A DNA stretch of 64,000 bases from Stenotrophomonas maltophilia (lineage in GTDB: Bacteria; Pseudomonadota; Gammaproteobacteria; Xanthomonadales; Xanthomonadaceae), in assembly GCF_013464485.1 (NCBI RefSeq), contig NZ_RAUX01000005.1:73069-137068 (forward strand). Reading direction: 5' to 3'. Of the stretch, positions 59,826 to 64,000 are shown in pieces. Under the pieces are notes generated by a model, which was not told where the DNA came from, made no database searches, and worked only from the letters and a program-made list of their open reading frames with translations. A program made the position numbers and the translations under genes. Position 1 is the stretch's first letter. Each line of letters begins with the position of its first letter.

Positions 59826-60443
59826 TCAGGCCAGCGCCGGTTCCTGCGCCAGCATGCGATGAAAACGCTGCAGTACGTAAGGATCGATCAGCCCGCCGGA
59901 CTGCTCGTCAATGATGCGCAATGCCGTACTGCGTTCCATCGCAGCGCGGTAGGGCCGCACGCTGGTCATCGCGTCGTAGGCGTCCACAACGGTGACGATG
60001 CGCGCCCCCAGGGGAATGGACTCACCACGCAGCCCATCGGGATATCCGCTGCCATCGAAGGCCTCGTGGTGGGCGCGGATCAGCTGCGCGACCGGTACGG
60101 CATCGCTGCGGCCGGTTGCAAGGAAGATGTGTTCGCCGCGCACCGGATGCTCGCGCATGATCGCGCGCTCTTCATCGGTATGCCGGCGTGGCGTCAGCAG
60201 CACATCATCGGGAATGCCGATCTTGCCTATGTCGTGGAAGCGTGCCGCCAGGCCGATCTGCGCACAGGCGTCGTCATCGAGGTCGCAGTGCGTGGCCAGG
60301 CGCTGCGCGAGCAGGCCGACGCGGTCGCAGTGGTGGCGGGTGTAAGCATCACGCATCTGCAGCGACATCGAAAGGGCATCGATCAGGCAGGCCTGCGCGT
60401 GCAGCAGGTCGGGGGCGGGTACGGCGTCAGGAAACATGGTCAT
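59826..60443 (-). CDS. HD-GYP cyclic di-GMP phosphodiesterase
   Basis: A 205-residue protein from the ATG at 60443 (others nearby are possible). It is essentially a lone HD-GYP domain: RHHCDRVGLLAQRLA, FHDIGKIGIPDDVLL, MREHPVRGEHI, and the full HHEAFDGSGYPDGLRG and VVDAYDAMTSVRPYR motifs. All catalytic residues appear present, so it should degrade cyclic di-GMP. No sensor domain is attached. It lies 44 bases after the mfd stop on the same strand. Confidence 0.92.
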   Translation of the reverse strand: MTMFPDAVPAPDLLHAQACLIDALSMSLQMRDAYTRHHCDRVGLLAQRLATHCDLDDDACAQIGLAARFHDIGKIGIPDDVLLTPRRHTDEERAIMREHPVRGEHIFLATGRSDAVPVAQLIRAHHEAFDGSGYPDGLRGESIPLGARIVTVVDAYDAMTSVRPYRAAMERSTALRIIDEQSGGLIDPYVLQRFHRMLAQEPALA

Positions 60444-60487
60444 CCGCCCGCACCGGGCGGGGACCGGTGCGGGGTATTCGGGGGCGA

Positions 60488-63400
60488 TCAACCCGGGGCG
60501 AGGGTGGTCAGGAGGGCGCGGGCCGCGTTGAAGCGGTCTTCCGGCAACGGCAGCGGATGCTTGATGCGCAGCTTGTCGGGTCCTTCCATGGCGTAGAGGT
60601 TCGGTTGTTTCTGGATCAGCTGGATCACCGCCATCGGGTCGATGTTCGGCTTGGACTCGAACACGATGCGGCCACCGTTCTCGCCCAGGTCCAGCTTGCG
60701 GATGCCCAGCGTGTTGGCCTTGAGCTTCAGCTCGGCGATGGCGAACAGGTGCTTGGCCGCATCCGGCAGCAGGCCGAAGCGATCGATCATCTCCACCTGC
60801 AGCTCGCGCAACGCATCGCTGTCGCGCGCGCTGGAAATCCGCTTGTACAGGGTCAGGCGGGTGTGCACGTCCGGCAGGTAATCTTCCGGAATCAGCGCCG
60901 GCACATGCAGCTCGACCTCGGCACCGCGCACTTCCTCGCCGGCGTCCAGGTCGGGCAGCTTGCCCTGCTTGATGCTGCGCACCGCGCGTTCCAGCAGCTC
61001 GGTGTAGAGGCTGAAGCCCACCTCGGCCATCTGCCCGCTCTGGTCCTCGCCGAGCAGTTCACCGGCACCGCGGATCTCCAGATCGTGCGTGGCCAAGGTG
61101 AAGCCGGCACCGAGTTCGTCCATCGAGGCAATCGCTTCCAGGCGCTTCTCGGCGTCCGGTGTGATCGATCGGCGGTCCGGCGCCACCAGGTAGGCGTAGG
61201 CACGGTGGTGCGATCGACCCACGCGGCCGCGCAGCTGGTGCAGCTGGGCCAGGCCGAAACGGTCGGCGCGGTTGATGATGATGGTGTTGGCGTTGGGGAT
61301 GTCGATGCCCGATTCGATGATCGTGGTCGACAGCAGCACGTTGAAGCGCTGCTTCTGGAAGTCCAGCATCACCTTTTCCAGCTCGCGCTCCGGCATCTGC
61401 CCGTGGGCGATGCCGATGCGTGCTTCGGGCACCAGCTCGGACAGCTCGCGCTGCATGCGGCCGATGCTTTCCACGTCGTTGTGCAGGAAGTACAGCTGGC
61501 CACCGCGCGAGAGTTCGCGCTGGAAGGCCTCGCGCAGCAGCGCGTTGTCCCACTGGGTGATGAAGGTCTGCACCGCCAGCCGGTTCGGCGGGGGGGTGGC
61601 GATGATCGACAGGTCGCGCAGGCCGGCCATGGCCATGTTCAAGGTGCGCGGGATAGGGGTTGCGGTCAGGGTCAGCAGGTGCACGTTGGCGCGCAGCGCC
61701 TTCAGGGCTTCCTTCTGGCGTACGCCGAAACGCTGCTCCTCGTCGACGATGACCATGCCCAGGTCCTTGAACTTCACGTCGGGCTGCAGCAGGCGGTGGG
61801 TACCCACGATGACGTCGATGGTGCCAGCGGCAACCTTCTCCAGTTCGGCCTTGATTTCCTTGGTGGTCTTGAAGCGCGACAGCACCTCGACCTTCAACGG
61901 GTAATCGGCGAAGCGGTCGCGGAAATTGCGGAAGTGCTGTTCGGCCAGCAGCGTGGTCGGCACCAGCACCGCCACCTGCTTGCCGGCACTGGCGGCCGCA
62001 AAGGCGGCGCGCACGGCCACTTCGGTCTTGCCGAAGCCTACGTCGCCGCAGACCACGCGGTCCATCGGCTGGCTGCTGGCCAGGTCGCGCAGGGTCGCAT
62101 CGATGGCGGCCAGCTGGTCCGGGGTTTCCTCGAACGGGAAGCCGGCCGCGAACGGTTCGTACATCGCGCGGTCCACCTGCAGCGCCAGGCCGGCACGGGC
62201 CTGGCGACGGGCCTGGATCTCCAGCAGTTCGGCAGCAACATCGCGAACCTTCTCGGCGGCCTTGCGCTTGGCCTTGCTCCACTGCTCGCCACCCAGCGAA
62301 TGCAGCGGCGCGGTTTCCGCCGAGGCGCCCGAGTAGCGGCTGATCAGGTGCAGCTGGGCGACCGGCACATACAGGCGGTCACCCTTGGCATATTCGATTT
62401 CGAGGAACTCGCCGGGCATGCCGCCGACGTCCATCGCGATCAGGCCACGGTAGCGGCCAACGCCATGGTCCTCGTGCACGATCGGCGCGCTCTCGGTCAG
62501 CTCGCCGAGATCGCGGATGATCGCTTCCGGCTCGCGGCCGGCACGGCGCGTGCGGCGGGTGCTGCCGGCGCGCTCGGGGAACAGCTGGCGTTCGGTCAGC
62601 ACCGCAATGCGCGGATCGTCCAGCGCGAAGCCATCTTCCAGCGGCGCCACCGCGATCGCGAAGCGCGCATCGTCGGCGAGGAACGCGGGCAGGTCGGCCA
62701 CCACCGGCGGTTTCAGCTCGGCGGCCTGCAGCACTTCCAGCAGGGCTTCACGACGGCCGGGCGAATCGGCGGCGATCAGCACGCGGCCCGGGTAGTGGCC
62801 GAGGAAGGATTTCAGTGCGTCGCCGGCCGGTGCGTCGCGTGCGGCCACCGGCAACGGCGGCAACGGCTGGTCACCCAGCGGGTGCGCGTCGGCGATGCGT
62901 GCGTGGTCAGCGGCCCACACCTCGATGCGCGGGGCGTCGTTCAGGCGCTCGCGCAGCAGCTCCGGCGACAGGTACAGCGCCGACGGCGGCAGCAGCGGCC
63001 GTTCGACGTCGTGGCGGCGCTGTTCGTAGCGCTCGCCGGTCTGCGCCCAGAACGCCTCGGCGGCTTCGCCGGCGCCGGCGCAGACCACCGGTAGGCTGCC
63101 GTCGGGCAGGTAGTCGAACAGGGTTGCGGTGCGTTCGAAGAACAGCGGCAGGTAGTACTCGACGCCGGCCGGGGCCAGCCCGGACTTCAGGTCCTGGTAC
63201 AGCGCGCTGCGCCGGGTATCGACATCGAAGCGCTCGCGCAGCGTGGCCAGTACGCGGGCGATGCTGGCCTCGTCCATCGGTACTTCACGGCCAGGCAGCA
63301 TGTGCACCGCCTCGACCCTGTCCAGCGAGCGCTGGCTTTCCGGGTCGAAGGCGCGGATCGAATCGATGTCCTCGTCCAGCAGTTCGACGCGCAACGGCTC

Positions 63401-63952
63401 CTCGGCACCCATTGGGAACACGTCCAGCAGACCGCCGCGCACGGCGAAATCACCTGGGTCCATCACCTGCGGCACGTTGCGGTAGCCGGCGCTTTCCAGG
63501 CGTCGCTTCTCTGCTTCCAGGTCCAGGCGCTGGCCGACCTTCAGGTCGAAGCTGCCGCCGATCACATAGCTGCGCGGGGCAAGCTGCTGCAGCAGGGTCT
63601 GCACCGGCACGATTACCAGGCCGCGCTTCAGCGTGGGCAGGCGGTGCAGGGCGGACAGACGCTGCGAGATGATGTCCGGATGCGGGCTGAAGCGGTCGTA
63701 GGGCAGGGTTTCCCAGTCCGGGAAGGCGATCACCGGCAACGCCGGGTCGCCGCCGAGCAGGGTGTGCAGGTCGGCTTCGAGCTGGTTGGCACCGTGGTTG
63801 TCACGGGCGATCACCAGCAGCGGAGCGTCGTGCACGCGCGCGGCCTGGGCCAGATACCAGGCCAGGGCGCTCGGCGAGGCGGGGGCGCGCCACCAGGCGC
63901 GGAGCTGGCCGGCACGCGGCAGCGGCGGGGCGGGGTATGAGGTACGCGACAT
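60488..63952 (-). CDS. mfd: Transcription-repair coupling factor
   Basis: A full-length 1154-residue Mfd. The N-terminal UvrB-like region (ARDNHGANQLEADLHTLLGG) is followed by the RNA-polymerase-binding domain (HEDHGVGRYRGLIAMDVGG), then the RecG-like translocase with Walker A GDVGFGKTEVAVRAAF and the DEEQRFG box, and the C-terminal TRCF domain (KLDLGENGGRIVFESKPN). It removes stalled RNA polymerase and recruits UvrA. Its ATG is 48 bases from the right edge of the window. Confidence 0.97.
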   Translation of the reverse strand: MSRTSYPAPPLPRAGQLRAWWRAPASPSALAWYLAQAARVHDAPLLVIARDNHGANQLEADLHTLLGGDPALPVIAFPDWETLPYDRFSPHPDIISQRLSALHRLPTLKRGLVIVPVQTLLQQLAPRSYVIGGSFDLKVGQRLDLEAEKRRLESAGYRNVPQVMDPGDFAVRGGLLDVFPMGAEEPLRVELLDEDIDSIRAFDPESQRSLDRVEAVHMLPGREVPMDEASIARVLATLRERFDVDTRRSALYQDLKSGLAPAGVEYYLPLFFERTATLFDYLPDGSLPVVCAGAGEAAEAFWAQTGERYEQRRHDVERPLLPPSALYLSPELLRERLNDAPRIEVWAADHARIADAHPLGDQPLPPLPVAARDAPAGDALKSFLGHYPGRVLIAADSPGRREALLEVLQAAELKPPVVADLPAFLADDARFAIAVAPLEDGFALDDPRIAVLTERQLFPERAGSTRRTRRAGREPEAIIRDLGELTESAPIVHEDHGVGRYRGLIAMDVGGMPGEFLEIEYAKGDRLYVPVAQLHLISRYSGASAETAPLHSLGGEQWSKAKRKAAEKVRDVAAELLEIQARRQARAGLALQVDRAMYEPFAAGFPFEETPDQLAAIDATLRDLASSQPMDRVVCGDVGFGKTEVAVRAAFAAASAGKQVAVLVPTTLLAEQHFRNFRDRFADYPLKVEVLSRFKTTKEIKAELEKVAAGTIDVIVGTHRLLQPDVKFKDLGMVIVDEEQRFGVRQKEALKALRANVHLLTLTATPIPRTLNMAMAGLRDLSIIATPPPNRLAVQTFITQWDNALLREAFQRELSRGGQLYFLHNDVESIGRMQRELSELVPEARIGIAHGQMPERELEKVMLDFQKQRFNVLLSTTIIESGIDIPNANTIIINRADRFGLAQLHQLRGRVGRSHHRAYAYLVAPDRRSITPDAEKRLEAIASMDELGAGFTLATHDLEIRGAGELLGEDQSGQMAEVGFSLYTELLERAVRSIKQGKLPDLDAGEEVRGAEVELHVPALIPEDYLPDVHTRLTLYKRISSARDSDALRELQVEMIDRFGLLPDAAKHLFAIAELKLKANTLGIRKLDLGENGGRIVFESKPNIDPMAVIQLIQKQPNLYAMEGPDKLRIKHPLPLPEDRFNAARALLTTLAPG

Positions 63953-64000
63953 GGACCCCGGATTTTAGCAGAAGCCCCTGCCTGCCTCGGTGGGTCGTGG

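Noticed and set aside
60188-63094. Plus-strand frame of over 900 codons opposite mfd
   Set aside because: Antisense shadow of an unmistakable full-length mfd.

Overview
The window reads as Stenotrophomonas, most likely the S. maltophilia complex. It is GC-rich, its housekeeping genes are of Xanthomonadaceae type, and it carries several GTAG-headed palindromic repeats of the kind described as SMAG elements in that species. There are two parts: an accessory, conjugation-type module (about 1-17.3 kb) and an ordinary chromosomal backbone (about 17.9-64 kb). No rRNA, tRNA, CRISPR array, integrase or complete insertion sequence was seen.

Accessory module. Three copies of a 14-bp motif lie exactly 90 bp apart (98-291). 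A gene-free G-rich stretch follows, and then a co-directional series: a small ribbon-helix-helix-like relaxosome candidate, a secreted OmpA-like protein, a Pro/Ala-rich single-span membrane protein, a small membrane protein, a 1004-residue polytopic ATPase and a soluble hydrophilic protein, ending at a terminator. A second block has two tiny membrane proteins, an ankyrin-repeat protein, a TrwB/TraD-type coupling ATPase and a MobF (TrwC-like) relaxase-helicase, again closed by a terminator. On the opposite strand are a membrane-anchored GIY-YIG protein, a YadA-type adhesin with collagen-like segments and an M15 peptidoglycan-peptidase lipoprotein. Relaxase, coupling protein, wall hydrolase and adhesin together suggest DNA transfer with cell contact. 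No VirB/Trb mating-pair genes are visible and the left end is cut off, so plasmid versus integrated element cannot be settled here.

Backbone. O-antigen ligase and a glycosyltransferase (17.9-20.2 kb); barstar-like protein; chemoreceptor behind a FliA-type promoter; glycine-zipper protein; an outer-membrane factor/HlyD/two-permease ABC exporter without an ATPase gene; divergent ArgP/LysE pair; a ParD-like protein coupled to methionine aminopeptidase; an eight-gene set (32.6-39.8 kb) with two aminotransferases, an acyltransferase, a HAD phosphatase, an arginase-fold protein, two EamA half-transporters and an alpha/beta hydrolase; a two-component system; a phosphatase; a Fur-type iron operon with a TonB siderophore receptor; an HxlR/MFS pair; a globin-coupled diguanylate cyclase; a FepA-like receptor with a good Fur box; a CzcD-like exporter; endonuclease V; GpmA; an M13 peptidase; an HD-GYP phosphodiesterase; and Mfd.

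Points deserving attention: the partial transfer module and its two different ATPases, the ParD-like/aminopeptidase operon, the 32.6-39.8 kb biosynthetic set, repeats that supply the last codons of two transporters, and a low-GC membrane gene bracketed by a 41-bp duplication of the neighbouring gene's end.
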